DNA from: Macrotis lagotis
Lineage: Eukaryota > Chordata > Mammalia > Peramelemorphia > Peramelidae
DNA length: 64,000 nt
NCBI RefSeq assembly: GCF_037893015.1
Contig: NC_133658.1
Span: 16,999,062 to 17,063,061 of the forward strand
Reading direction: 5' to 3'
Shown: in pieces, positions 45,401 through 56,324 of the stretch
How positions within the stretch are numbered: the stretch's first letter is position 1
Layout: every line of letters begins with the position of its first letter
Made by a program: the position numbers and the translations under genes
The notes under the pieces: model-generated
The model's database searches: none
What the model was told of the DNA's origin: nothing
The model's input: only the letters and a program-made list of their open reading frames with translations

Positions 45401-48400
45401 CTGACAATCATTCAAGTTAGGGAGGGCTTCTACATAAAATGACAGTGGCTAAGGAAAAAAGAGGAGAACCAATGACAAACCAAAGCAGGGGTGGGCACCA
45501 TTTAAAAAAAAAAAAATCTGCCATGGCCAGCAGTCCATTCCTTTGGAGCTAAAAGCCAGAGGGTCTGTCAGACTCCAACTGCATCATTGTTCATTGTATG
45601 AACAGGGATGGGGACCCACTCCTGTTTCCAGGCCTGACCCATTTCATTCAGCATCATTTCCCCTCTGTCTGGAGGGAGAGTGAACAGTCAAACTCCTCCT
45701 TTAGAGAAGGAAAAGAATAGCCACTCTGCATACTTCAGGGCGCATCTGCTGCCCAGTGCTGGGGACCTCTGGTCTGTTCTGCTCCCCCAGCTCTCTGCCT
45801 CCTTTTAGGTGTTAAAATAACCTGAAAATAGGGACTGTCTACCTTATTAACTGTATCCCCAGAGCCTAGGACAGAATAGGAACTTAAAGAGCTATTGGCT
45901 TGAATCCTGAGTATTTTCAGTCACTACCCTCTGCCTCTCCAAATTATCCTCCACCTCTCAACTAACATGACTTATCTCAGCTGAAAGGGATGGCTGATAC
46001 TTAACTTCCTGACTAAGCGGATGACTATACTAAGACGTCGAGTCCCAAAGGCAGTAGGTTTCCAGGGAAGTACATGAAAATTCAATGACAACCCAGCCAC
46101 AGATTAATTAAGGACGCAGTGCCCTAATTACCACAATCTCTGAAAATAGTCAGTCTAACCTTACTCTACACACACACACACCAATGTTTTTAAAAAAACA
46201 ATAAATACCTGGTAGGTTTCCACAGGTCTGTTTTCCATGTTTAAATCCCAGATTTTTACTGACAGGTAATCTCTAGTCATCATATATCGACCACTATGGC
46301 TGAATTTTACATCAGAAATGGAGGAAATGATTTCAGAGAAAAAGGACCTGTTACTGGGATCTTCGGGTTCCTCAAACACTTAAAAAACAAAACAAACAGA
46401 AAAGGGCAAGGTACAGAAAGTTCAGATGGAGAAAATATTGTAACAATTGCTCATAAAATTGTATACAAAAAAAAGAAGAGTGTGTTTTAAGTGTAAAGAC
46501 TTAAACTTGTCCATCTTCATGAAGCCTTGTCCTCCCAAAGACTTAAGTTTTCTACCTTGGTTGATTTGAAAACTGAGGGCAGAGTCTTATGTAAATCTGG
46601 AAGGAGTCAGATGGCCTTTGGAGTCCCTTCCAGTTCTCCAAATGACTCCTGAGGTTCATGAATATGCTGGCTCTGCCATCTTAGCACCAAGTGAATAAAC
46701 TTAGTGTCATTTTATAATAAACTTAATACTGTTACATCCAAGTGATATAGTTATAAAAAGTGGTTTAGTCAACTTTTTCAGATTAGTCAAATGTGCATAT
46801 GCCTTGACAAATAAAAGATCTCCCATTCTAAGCTTAAACAGAAACATAAAGACAGATTGTTATGGGTCCTTTAGAAATCACGTTGTCCAACCAGCTCACA
46901 TTCAAAAAAAAGACCCAGGCTCAGAGAGCTGAGTGTCCAGGCTAAGGGACCCGAGCTGCTCCTAAAGCCCAAAGCCCCAATGGCAGGCTAACTTAACAAA
47001 GGATCTCCCTCTAAGTTCAGCAGCCGCAAAGGTCTCTTTCATCTTGATGCTTTTCCTATCAAAGGAAATGATACCACTATAGGGATGGAAGGAAATTTCA
47101 TGTGGCAACAGAATGCTACAATACAAAAAGTGTCATGTTCTATACATTTTCAGATGATGAAATATGAATTATCAATAATCCCTGGAAAACTGTTCAAGAT
47201 TAGATGTCATCAGAACAAAACATTAAAATAATTTCACACTTATCAAACTAAAAAAGGTTCTGCACAATGGGTCATCATATTGAAAAGATTTTGGCACAAG
47301 GTGGCACACAAATGTGCTAGTGATGACACTGGGATTTGACTGAAAATTTGAGAAAGTCATTTTTAAATTATTCAATAAAAGTTACTCACTGCTTTACATT
47401 TTTTACCTAGAGATCCCACCCACTATTGAAACCACAGTCCAAGGAGGTTGACAGCAATAAAAACCAAAATTTCACAGAGTATTAATGACAACAAAAAGTT
47501 AGCAACAAGAGAAACCATTAAGGAATGGCTGAAGACATGACAAGGAGGAAGAATTCAAGTCAAATCAACAAGCCAGAGTAAATGCACACCATGTGTCAGT
47601 GGGAACCAAGATTCAGATAAGAAGCCAAGGAAACTAAGCATGAAGTGATGCCAAGTGAAGAACAATGCACCATGACTATGACCCAGTGGATCAAGACCAA
47701 CATAACTGGGTGACCAACATGCTGGGCACTGATCAATGAGCCCCACCACAGCCCCCCATGCTATCTTTCAGCTCACTGAACTCACATTTTGAATGCCGGT
47801 CACAGAGTGCAGAGGCTCTCATATCACACAGTCGAATCGTCCCTTTACTGCTGCTGTACACAAACGTGTTACAGCTGTTGGGATGGAACTCTGCTGCCGT
47901 GATCACCTCAGTCAGCTCTTCCATGTTGGCTGGCTTGATATCTACAATATCTGGTTAGCAGCTTATTAAAGAATTTCAACGTAGCAATATGTAGCCTTCA
48001 TGTTTCATTTAAGCACTATTCTTAGCTACTTTATTTCTAAATTATATTTTAAAACACAGACTGTTTCTGTTTTCTTACCAACATAACTTTCAATTCTTAA
48101 TAGGTAGTACAAAAAAAAAAGCCAAAATGGGATAGGGACCCCCTTAAGGCAATTCCCCTAAAATGAGAGACCAATCAAAACCCCATTTTCTATGTATAAG
48201 TCAGATACTTTTGTAGACTTGTAATAAGCAGCAGTTAAGTTAGAAAATAGTGAGTATAGTAACACTTAATCTTCTATTGGGGCGGCTAGGTGGTGCAGTG
48301 GATAGAGCAGCGTCCCTGGAGTCAGGAGGTCCTAAGTTCAAATTAGGCCTCAGACATTTAGTAATTACCTAGCTGTGTGGCCTTGGGCAAGCCATGTAAC

Positions 48401-50167
48401 CCCATTTGCCTTGCAAAAACCTAAACCAACCCCCCCCCCAAACAAAAAACTTCTATTACTACATAATAATCCCATTTGAACCCAAACTGAAATGGATACT
48501 AAAACTTCTGTCTGTAATTTCAAGGTGCCAAAGATTAATCCGCAAATCATCTGCAGATAAATATGTTTCATAATCACTATTGATAGAGATAGAATTGATG
48601 TGATATGTATGAGCATTGGCAAATATTCTCCTTGGACTCGCTTCAACCATCAGATCCATGGGCCGAAATACTGGCACCTATCAATTAGATAAATAAAAAA
48701 ATACACAATAAAAACCATTTCATAACTTCACGGTATTCTTTCAATCATACTTGTCTTGTAATGAAGACAAATGAAAACCAAAGTTATTTTATATTGTTTT
48801 CTAAGCACTTGAAGTTTATATTTAAAAGCAATAGAAGAGGATTCAACAAGGATAAGAAACTTTGATAATCAACTTTATCCACATTAGTGACACTGTAGAG
48901 ACTTTTACTATACCTAATAAGTTAAATGGAGAAACAGACACATAAGAGTTCCATAAAGTCACTGGTGCTCACAGAAAACTGAGGGATTTCATCATCCCCC
49001 AATCTTTCACTTGAGACAACCATCCAAATTAACTTGTAGTTTTCATCCTATATTAATACTTAACAAGGGACTACTCCATTAAATTAAGAAAAAATTAATA
49101 ATTAAATTCATATGGAGTAAGAAAACATTTATCAAGTCAAGGGAAACAATCTTTAAAAGGAAATAAGGGGGAAGAATCACATCCTTGACCCCTTGATTCT
49201 ATTACAAAGCAATAATTATTTGAATGCTTTGATAACAAATACAAATAGAAAAGATGATCACTCAAAGATGAGACAGGGCAGCTGAATAATGTAGTGAACA
49301 GAGCACCAGGCCAAGAGTCTGGAAGACTCAATGACCCTGAGAGCAAGCCATTTAATCCTGTTTGCCTCAATATACCTTGTCTGTAAAATGAAGGGGGTGT
49401 ACTTCCATCCACTGGGGAAATGACTGAACACATTATTGTATATGAATGTAAAAGATTATTACTGTGTCCTGAGAAATGTTGACAGAAAGCCTGGAAACAG
49501 AGATCAATAATAATCATAGAAAAACAATTGTCATTTCCCCAATGGATAGACACCCCTTCATTTCCAATAAAATGGAACACAATAAAATAAAAAAAATGGA
49601 CACAATAAAACGGGCTGGTACAAAAATTTTTGAACATAAAGGCACTTTTCTTCTTTATCTTGTTGGGGGTGGTGGTGGCGGTATATAAGCAAAGCAGTGT
49701 GATAACTGGTTCAAACAATAGGCACATTGGAATGACTGCTGTTATTTGCTTTTTCTCTAATTATTAGAGAGCTGGAATATTCCCACTCCAATTTTTGAGG
49801 TGTGGAACACTCACATCTTGAGAAATAATATCCATCCAATGGTTAAGATCTATAATAAATACATCTAAAATATACTTGCCCGTAGTGTAGTAACGGTTGT
49901 AGGATCCCTATACCGACCATCTTCTTCCTTTAAGTTATATCCCTCTGGTCTTTTGTCCCTTTCAGATATTTTCCATAATTTTATTGTTTTATCTGAGAAG
50001 AAAACAAAAAAAAAAATTTTTTATAAAACTAATTTTATGACTAACCAAGCACTGCAGACATTTTAAAATAAATGCCTATAAACAGTATTAGGTATCCTAT
50101 CCATCAGCACTCTCCCAATTCACTTCAAAAGCCACATGGAACTTTGAAATACATTTCACCTGAAAAC

Positions 50168-50229
<62 letters not shown>

Positions 50230-50755
50230 TACACACACACATTTCACCCCATCAAAACTAAGAGGCAATAGCTAGACATGTCCCTGACCTCTTTATAAAA
50301 TCTTCCCTTTCTTAGGCAGAACTCTTAACTATCCTAGGGATGACAACACAACTGTTATGTCAGTCACTTCACTCCTATCCTTTATTTGTTTTAATGCAAT
50401 ACAATTGGTAATAGGAGGACTAAAGAGTGCTGGGTCAAGGGAATTACAGAACTTTAAGTTTCATAATACTTCAATATTCCTTCTTTCTATAAATGTTTCA
50501 GTGGACAAACCCAATATTCTAGAGAAGGCTTTTTTGCAGTCCTTTTAAATTTTACAAAATTCCTACTTATGAGGAAAAATGCAATCCACCTCCAGAGACA
50601 GAACTGATGGATTCTGAATGCAGATCAAAGCATACTATTTTTAAATGGCTTTTCCCCTCTTTTCTTGCACAACATGACTAATATGGAAATGTTTTGCATG
50701 ACTACATATGTAAAATCTATATAAAACTACTTGTCTTCTCAAAAGGGGGAGAAAA

Positions 50756-50811
<56 letters not shown>

Positions 50812-53800
50812 CAGAGAGAAAGTATGGAATCCCAACATTTAAAAAAAAGACTGAAATAGTTTTACAATGGAAAAAAATAAGATATTTTTAAAAATAAAAT
50901 TCATGACATTTATAAGATAACTAATTTTAGTAAGGAAAATGTTTCTGGATACTAATTAACAAAAACAATGTCCTGGTCCAGCTCAATATAGCTTTAGTAA
51001 TCCTTCATTGCTGTCTTTCACTTAATCTTACTAAAATTCAATTATCCTGATCTTTCCAAACAGCATAGTTTTACCCATATTATGAAGGGTAAAGATAACC
51101 AGAGTCTAGGTTCAAAAGGGATTGGTTTTCTGCAAAAAGCCTGCTAATCACAGTACCAGGTAGCTCAGCCTCCTGGTTCCATGATTAGTGCATAGAATCA
51201 AATCGCTAGCATCTATTTGCACAAAAACTAAACAAAACAAACAAAAAAAGGTGAAGAATTATATTTTGGAGAACTCATTTTTCTGACCACCTTTTTTCCA
51301 ATTCTAAATAAATAGAGAAAAAGAATGTGATTAGGTCTGAGGAGCCACATTCTGCCATCCAAACAGTGAAAGAGGGGGAATAAGAATCACCAGGGAAGAA
51401 GAGATGCATCTAACTTATCTTGAACACAAACAGAAATGAAGATCATATAAGAATTCCTGTAGAACACACAATTACTTAGAAAACCACATATAAAATTATC
51501 AGTGTTCAGCTGTATATTTTCTTAAACACTTTCCAATTACATTTGAATCTTTGTGTTTGACCCCTCAGCTTCAATATATGCTGCTTTTGTTCACCTACTC
51601 CAAATAAATTAAAACTCACAGTTCATCTCCTGCCAGGTGTCATTCCCTGGTCAATAGCAACAACTTTCAGTCGTTCTACTCTTTGTGACTCCATGTTCAT
51701 AGCATGCCAGGTCCTTCTATCCTCCATTACTTGTTGGATTCTATCCTAGTTCAGAGTAACGGTTCAGGATATTCTCTATCCATCTCATCCTCTCCCATCC
51801 CCTTTTCCTTTTGCCTTCAATCTTTTCCAACATCAGGGTCTCTTCCAATTAGTATTGTCTCTTTTCGTTGTGCTGCCAAAGTATTTAAGATTCAGCTTCA
51901 GCATTTGACCTTCCAAATGAATTAATTTCTCTAAGTATTGACAGATTTAATATCCTTCCTATCCGAGGGACTCTTCAAAAGTCTTCTCAAGCACCACAAT
52001 TCAATTCTGTAATGCTCAGTTTTCCTTGTGGTCTATCTTCCTTCCAAAGAGGAAACATCTTAATTAAATGCAACAGTTGCCATTTTCAGTGATCTCTGAG
52101 CCTAAGAATATAAAATCTAACCCTGCTTTCATTTCTGCTCCCTCTTATTTGCATGAAGTGCCATGCCTGGCATTTCACATGATGTACTCTAAATATAAAT
52201 TAAATAAGATGTCAATATACAACCTTGTCATACTTCATGTAATCAATGAAGTTTTTTCCACAATCCAGTGAAGGTTGGCAATTTGGTCTCTAATTCCACT
52301 GCCATTTCAAAAACCAGCCAGCTCTTCTAGGAATTCTCAGTTCACATACTGCTTAAATACTAGCTTGCAGAAACTTAAGCATAACCTTGCTAGTGTGTAA
52401 AATTTAAATGGGCTCATTTATTTAGAGTCAATGTTAAATCTATGTATACAATGCCTATATTTGTCTAAGATTCATTGTAAGAGACAATCTAACCCCCCCA
52501 CCTCTAGGAATGTTCAATATTCGTTGAGGGGGGTGGACTAACTGACTTGTATAACAGCAGATACACCTCAAAACTTAACCTCTCATTCAAAATCAATTTT
52601 CTTTTTTTTCCTATCAATTGTTGTGGCTGGAGTAGGGAAGGCCTAAATTTAAGTTCATACTCAATCTCAGATATTATTAGCAGGCAACCCTAGGCAAGTC
52701 ATAGAACCTCTGCCTCAGTTTCCTTAAGTCTAACAGCACCTACTTCACAGAGTTGCTGCAAGAAACAAATGAAACAATAATTGTAACATATTTGGCACAG
52801 TGACTGGTTCACAATAAGGGATGGATGTCTATTCATCTGTTGATCATTAGGAATGCTGTCATCCTCATACTCATCATCCCCAAAACTCACTTTTGTGAAT
52901 TTAGCATCCGAAGACTTGAATACCATGTCTGACTCTACCACTTATCAACTGTGTGCTCTTTAGTCACTCATTTATCCTCTCTGGACCTCAGCTTGGTCTA
53001 CTAAAATGAAGGGGCTGGTGTCAATGACCTTCAGTTCTTCCCAGGTCCTAATCTAGGTTCCTATCACAAGACTCAAGAGACAGCAATCTTCTCTTCTATA
53101 CTCCCCTATCTCTAGCAACAGTACCGCCATATCAATGGCATGATTTAATACAAGAGTAATAACAACAAGGGGATTCTTGAAATACAATCATTAAAAAAAA
53201 ATGTAAAATCCATCTTAGCTTTTCAGTCACAAAAACAGACAGCAGGCTGGATCCGCCCCTTTCTCCCTCTTTAAAAAGGTTTGGGGATCCTCAACATGAT
53301 CACTCACACACAGACACACATTCCCTATCTCCTCATCCCCCCCCATATTTTCATCTGACTGGATTTTAAGACTTCTCAGTCACCCTGAACACTTTCCTGG
53401 GACGTGTTCCAACTGGCCAGTGTCCCTACAAGTGAACAAGGTCTAAACAGAGCAGAATCTCACAAGTCTCTTCCTCTTCCTCACCCTGGACTCTGGGCAC
53501 CTTATTTAAGTTCTCCATAGCATCTAAGGCATCTTTGCTGATTCAGAGCACATGAATGACCTGTTATTTCTTCCTCCATTCGGTGTGCTTAGAGAAAACA
53601 CATAACTAGATAAAAACAGCAATCCATGACTCAACATTTCTTTTAACTAAACTGAATCTTATCTGATTTGGCCTACTGTGTGGTCTGTATGAGGTTTCTT
53701 TAGATTCTAAAGCTTGTAACCACTTTTAGTTATTGGTTCCTTATGAAAAGAGGATTGTAAGAAGAGCATTGACTTGAAGACCTCAAATGAGAGAAGATAA

Positions 53801-55105
53801 TCCTAAATCTGTCTCTATCTTCTACACATACTCAGAGATTTTGGACGAAGACAAAGTAGTCTTTCAAATGCTTGAAGAGAATTATGTCCCACACAGCTTT
53901 CTCTTGTGTAGTCTAACCCCACCCCTTCCCCAAGTTGCTTCACTTAAGCATCATATGGAATACATGCTTGCTTGTCCCTTTACTATCCTGACTGCCCTGT
54001 CCCAGACACTCTCTGACTTATCAATGCCCTCCTGAAAAAGAGGAAATGTGCCTACTCCCTCTGGAATATCCTCTCCCAGTAATGGTCAACTGCTGGTCTT
54101 TACATTTTTTGAAAGAAGATTCCATAGAAACATTCCTCCTTCTCAACTTTCTCTGAATATACTGAATGAAAAGATTTTATTTTACAAACATAGAGGCAAT
54201 TTTCATATATGACTATTGGGGGAGATCTCAGTTCTCTCAAACTCCACAATGAGTTCCTTTCTGTCTGGCATCTAGACAGCACATTGATATATATAAACAG
54301 TCATTCATAAACTGGATGATCAAAATAGGGGCTGTCTATGTATGATTCTCCAACTATATCAAACAAGTTAGCAACAAGCATTTTTTTCAGCCAATACTGT
54401 AATAGGTATAATTCTAAGTGATAACCATACAAAATACTAATTAAAATGCGATAATACTTGCTTTAAGGAGCTTAAATTCTCTATTTGAAGGCAGGAGAAG
54501 TATGTCTTATGGATGAAATTTTATCATTTAAAAATTAAGCATGTTAAAGAAATATTATCTGGAGGTTTTGTCTCAACTTAGCAAGAGAGAAAGCCAAGTT
54601 ATTAGTGTGTGTGCTAAAAATCAAAATTGCAAGGGTTTCCTAAGTTTCTAGACCACACAGAGGAGCACGGTTTCCAAACCTCTGGGACCTAGCCCAACAG
54701 TGACTAAGTAATCTAGAGTCCATCTTGTTTCTCCCAAAGTCAAAAGAAATATTTTGCTTGGGGCAGTCAGGTGGCAGGGTGGACAGAGCACTGGCCCTGG
54801 AGTCAGGAGAACCTGAGTTCAAATTGGGCATCAGACACTTAATAATTACCTAGCTGTGTGATCTTGGGCAAATTACCTAACCCCATCGCTTTGCAAAACG
54901 AAAGAAAGAAAGAAAGACAGAAAGAAAGATTTTGCTTACCATTGGTAGATAATAAAAACTGAGCAGCATTTTTCTGAGGCAACCACCTAATCTTGTTGAT
55001 CTTTTCTTCAATTTCTAAACTTTTCAAGTAGTCAAACTCAGGTTCATGGCTCTGGAAGGTGCTGTAAACATTGTATTCTCCTCTGCTATGCGTTTGGGTT
55101 TTGTT
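42211..55105 (-). CDS. PPP2R2A: PPP2R2A, PP2A regulatory subunit B55-alpha (partial: exons 4-10)
   Basis: The visible CDS is join(42211-42490, 44386-44477, 46209-46378, 47786-47950, 48500-48677, 49880-49992, 54940-55105) on the minus strand: 1164 nt, encoding residues 61-447 and TAG. Residues 1-60 lie beyond the right edge. B55-alpha is a seven-bladed WD40 beta-propeller that binds the PP2A scaffold and catalytic subunits and selects substrates in mitotic exit and signalling. Visible segments include [56 protein letters not shown] and the C-terminus [13 protein letters not shown]. The isoform is alpha, not delta: the end reads [20 protein letters not shown], and residues such as [10 protein letters not shown] and PSNRSFF are alpha-type. 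All junctions are in frame. One intron has a GC donor. Two substitutions from human (T63, T65) lie at the start of exon 4; the rest looks identical from memory. Confidence 0.97.
42491..44385 (-). other. PPP2R2A intron 9
   Basis: A 1.9-kb intron containing a LINE-1 3' tail (43975-44055). Otherwise no feature recognised. Confidence 0.8.
43975..44055 (-). mobile_element. LINE-1 3' tail fragment, reverse
   Basis: TTTTTCAATTACATGCAAAA, then TCTTCTTGAGCTCCACATTT and TTCTAAGG. This is the complement of the L1 3' terminus also seen at 29495-29600. Confidence 0.6.
44386..44477 (-). CDS. PPP2R2A: PPP2R2A exon 9 (residues 325-354)
   Basis: The exon encodes [20 protein letters not shown] then [10 protein letters not shown]. 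The acceptor is TTTCAG|GTG and the donor GACAG|GTAATT. Confidence 0.97.
44478..46208 (-). other. PPP2R2A intron 8
   Basis: A 1.7-kb intron. A short CA run lies near 46170. Near 45820-45890 there is a diverged ancient-repeat stretch. Nothing else seen. Confidence 0.7.
46209..46378 (-). CDS. PPP2R2A: PPP2R2A exon 8 (residues 268-324)
   Basis: The exon encodes [40 protein letters not shown] and [16 protein letters not shown]. The acceptor is TTTTTTAAG|TG, the only AAG acceptor in the window. The donor is CCAG|GTATTT. Confidence 0.97.
46379..47785 (-). other. PPP2R2A intron 7
   Basis: A 1.4-kb intron. 47380-47740 resembles a diverged LINE-1 segment (CCTAGAGATCCCACCCACTA, TAAGGAATGGCTGAAGACAT). 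The rest is unremarkable. Confidence 0.6.
47786..47950 (-). CDS. PPP2R2A: PPP2R2A exon 7 (residues 213-267)
   Basis: The exon encodes [40 protein letters not shown] and [14 protein letters not shown]. The acceptor is AACCAG|AT and the donor AAAAT|GTGAGT. Confidence 0.97.
47951..48499 (-). other. PPP2R2A intron 6
   Basis: A 549-bp intron, about one third of it a single SINE copy (48279-48449). The remainder has no recognised feature. Confidence 0.85.
48279..48449 (+). mobile_element. WSINE1-like SINE close to PPP2R2A exon 6
   Basis: GGGGCGGCTAGGTGGTGCAG, CCCTGGAGTCAGGAGGTCCT, with a C-run in the tail. Flanked by exact CTTCTATT at 48271-48278 and 48450-48457. Antisense to the gene. Confidence 0.93.
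48500..48677 (-). CDS. PPP2R2A: PPP2R2A exon 6 (residues 154-212)
   Basis: The exon encodes [40 protein letters not shown] and [19 protein letters not shown]. The acceptor is GATAG|GTG and the donor TTTTA|GTATCC, splitting Asn213. A SINE ends about 45 nt inside the following intron. Confidence 0.97.
49273..49400 (+). mobile_element. Degraded tRNA-derived SINE
   Basis: GACAGGGCAGCTGAATAATG, AACAGAGCACCAGGCCAAGA, CAATGACCCTGAGAGCAAGC. Confidence 0.65.
49415..49510 (+). mobile_element. LINE-1 fragment
   Basis: GGGGAAATGACTGAACACAT, TATTGTATATGAATGTAAAA and GATTATTACTGTGTCCTGAG follow the order of the marsupial L1 3' region; an inverted piece (CCCCAATGGATAGACACCCC) follows at 49538. Confidence 0.55.
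49880..49992 (-). CDS. PPP2R2A: PPP2R2A exon 5 (residues 116-153), GC splice donor
   Basis: The exon encodes [20 protein letters not shown] then [18 protein letters not shown]. The acceptor is TTCTCAG|AT. The donor is CGG|GCAAGT. Using the later GT instead would shift the frame into exon 6, so the GC donor is required. Confidence 0.96.
50170..50240. repeat. (AG)n followed by (CA)n microsatellite
   Basis: About 29 AG units (one break) then CA units. On the transcribed strand this is a long CT tract about 180 nt upstream of the exon 5 acceptor. Confidence 0.95.
50585..50890 (+). mobile_element. LINE-1 3' end with internal (AG)n expansion
   Basis: CTCCAGAGACAGAACTGATG, CTGAATGCAGATCAAAGCAT, CACAACATGACTAATATGGA, then an (AG)n tract and CTGAAATAGTTTTACAATGG. 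Confidence 0.75.
50757..50823. repeat. (AG)n microsatellite inside a LINE-1 3' end
   Basis: About 22 AG units followed by GACAGAGA units, where the L1 3'UTR normally carries a G/A-rich stretch. Confidence 0.9.
51625..52420 (-). mobile_element. RTE-type LINE fossil (BovB-like clade), reverse
   Basis: The plus strand shows the complement of an RTE ORF end: GACTCCATGTTCATAGCATG, CCAGGTCCTTCTATCCTCCA, CTATCCATCTCATCCTCTCC, GCCTTCAATCTTTTCCAACA, AAGTATTTAAGATTCAGCTT, GTCTTCTCAAGCACCACAAT, then ACAACCTTGTCATACTTC, AATCAATGAAGTTTTTTCCA and GTTGGCAATTTGGTCTCTAA. Read on the minus strand it gives a broken reverse-transcriptase C-terminal part with many stops. Confidence 0.8.
52640..52850 (+). mobile_element. 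MIR
   Basis: GGCAAGTCATAGAACCTCTG, CCTCAGTTTCCTTAAGTC, CCTACTTCACAGAGTTGCTG, CATATTTGGCACAGTGACTG. Confidence 0.75.
52905..53060 (+). mobile_element. MIR, second copy
   Basis: TCTGACTCTACCACTTATCA, ACTGTGTGCTCTTTAGTCAC, TCTCTGGACCTCAGCTTGGT. Confidence 0.65.
54760..54928 (+). mobile_element. WSINE1-like SINE abutting the PPP2R2A exon 4 donor
   Basis: GGGGCAGTCAGGTGGCAGGG, CTGGCCCTGGAGTCAGGAGA, an (AAAG)n tail. Exact ATTTTGCTT duplications at 54751-54759 and 54929-54937. The second copy covers donor positions +3 to +11. Confidence 0.95.
54940..55105 (-). CDS. PPP2R2A: PPP2R2A exon 4 (residues 61-115)
   Basis: The exon encodes [20 protein letters not shown], then [20 protein letters not shown] and [15 protein letters not shown]. 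The acceptor is TTTTAG|AAC and the donor AATG|GTAAGC. The human protein has NKIQS at the start. A SINE target duplication begins at donor position +3. Confidence 0.97.
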
Positions 55106-56324
55106 CTAAAATGTAAAAAAAAAAAAAAAAGAAATTCTGATTGACTCTACTAAGGAGATTTTAGAATAATCTTTGCAACAAGGTTAAGTCAATATATTTT
55201 TTCTATTACAAAAGACTTTTAAAACAAGTTTCAAATAGCCCATACAGTTTCAAGGCACGCTCACACAACCATAATATTAGAACGATAATGTTTTGTTTTT
55301 AAAGATCTATGTAAAATTTTCATTCAAATGGACTATTTTACTTGAATTTTGCCTTTTTTTTGCCATTTAGCATTTTTTTTACATTATTTTGCATAAAAGA
55401 AAAGAAAGCTATTTTGTGGAATTCTAAAATATCTTGAATGGATGTGACCTTAGACATCGCTTTTGTCACTGCTTTAGGTTAGCAAAAATGAAATTAGAAA
55501 ATCAATCCAGAACATACCAATCTACAGTAGAAGCATTTTTTCTGACAATTTTACAATCAATTCCCCAATGATCTAGTATATGGTTGACTCTTTTTCTTTG
55601 TTCACTTTTTATGTCTGCCTTTAGACTACAAAACTGAAAAGGCTTCTTACAATGCGAAGTAATATATTCAATGTGATTAACACTGGTGAAGAAATATGGA
55701 GCAGTCAAACTGAGGATTTCAAATTATCCATAGGCTTTCTTTGTAACTGGTAACTGAGATAATTCGTGGTGCTAATTCTATATGCATTATCATCAACACT
55801 GGCCTATTCAAACAAGATGAACATTATTTTTTGCCCATACTCGGTTAACGTAAAAGGATAGTTCACTAGTTACCACAATGGACTAATACAATATTGTTTA
55901 AATGAAAATGTTCAGACATCATGTTATTCAGTCAGCTAATAATAAATATGCAAACGGAAAAGTTAGATCATTCAACCATCTAGCAACAAGGTGATTTTGA
56001 CAGCCAACAACGAATGCATATGAAGCACAAATGGCATAGAAGGAAATTCATCTTGAGCACAACACACAACAATTCTATTAAATAGGCTTGTGAATTATTT
56101 ATCAAGTAGGAGAAGTGAAAGGTCTTGTGTGCAGGACAAATATTAGAGAAAGATTGATTGAAATAGTAACTCTTGCCATGTTAACTTTTTCTTTTTGGTT
56201 TTGAATAACACATATATACAAAAAGAAGATATTAACAAAAAGTTTAATTATGTGAGTGCTGAAATGCAAAAACAAAATTGAAAATTCATTTTGTTTTTAA
56301 AATGTTATAGAGTCCATGTGGTAT

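Larger units (their letters stand above)
48678..49879 (-). other. PPP2R2A intron 5, GC-AG type
   Basis: A 1.2-kb intron with donor GCAAGT and acceptor TAG. It contains a degraded SINE (49273-49400) and LINE-1 pieces (about 49415-49560). Confidence 0.85.
49993..54939 (-). other. PPP2R2A intron 4
   Basis: A 4.9-kb intron with two AG microsatellites, a LINE-1 3' end, an RTE LINE fossil, two MIRs and a SINE at the donor. 53060-54750 has no feature I can name. Confidence 0.8.

Noticed and set aside
49870-49880. A GT donor four bases after the GC donor of PPP2R2A exon 5
   Set aside because: Its use would add GGGCA-type bases and shift the frame into exon 6, breaking the conserved protein.
50170-50240. 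Regular short repeats as a CRISPR-like array
   Set aside because: Simple AG/CA dinucleotide runs with no spacers, in a mammalian intron.
53787-54032. An 82-codon plus-strand open frame in PPP2R2A intron 4
   Set aside because: Antisense to the gene, with no recognised motif or neighbouring splice sites.
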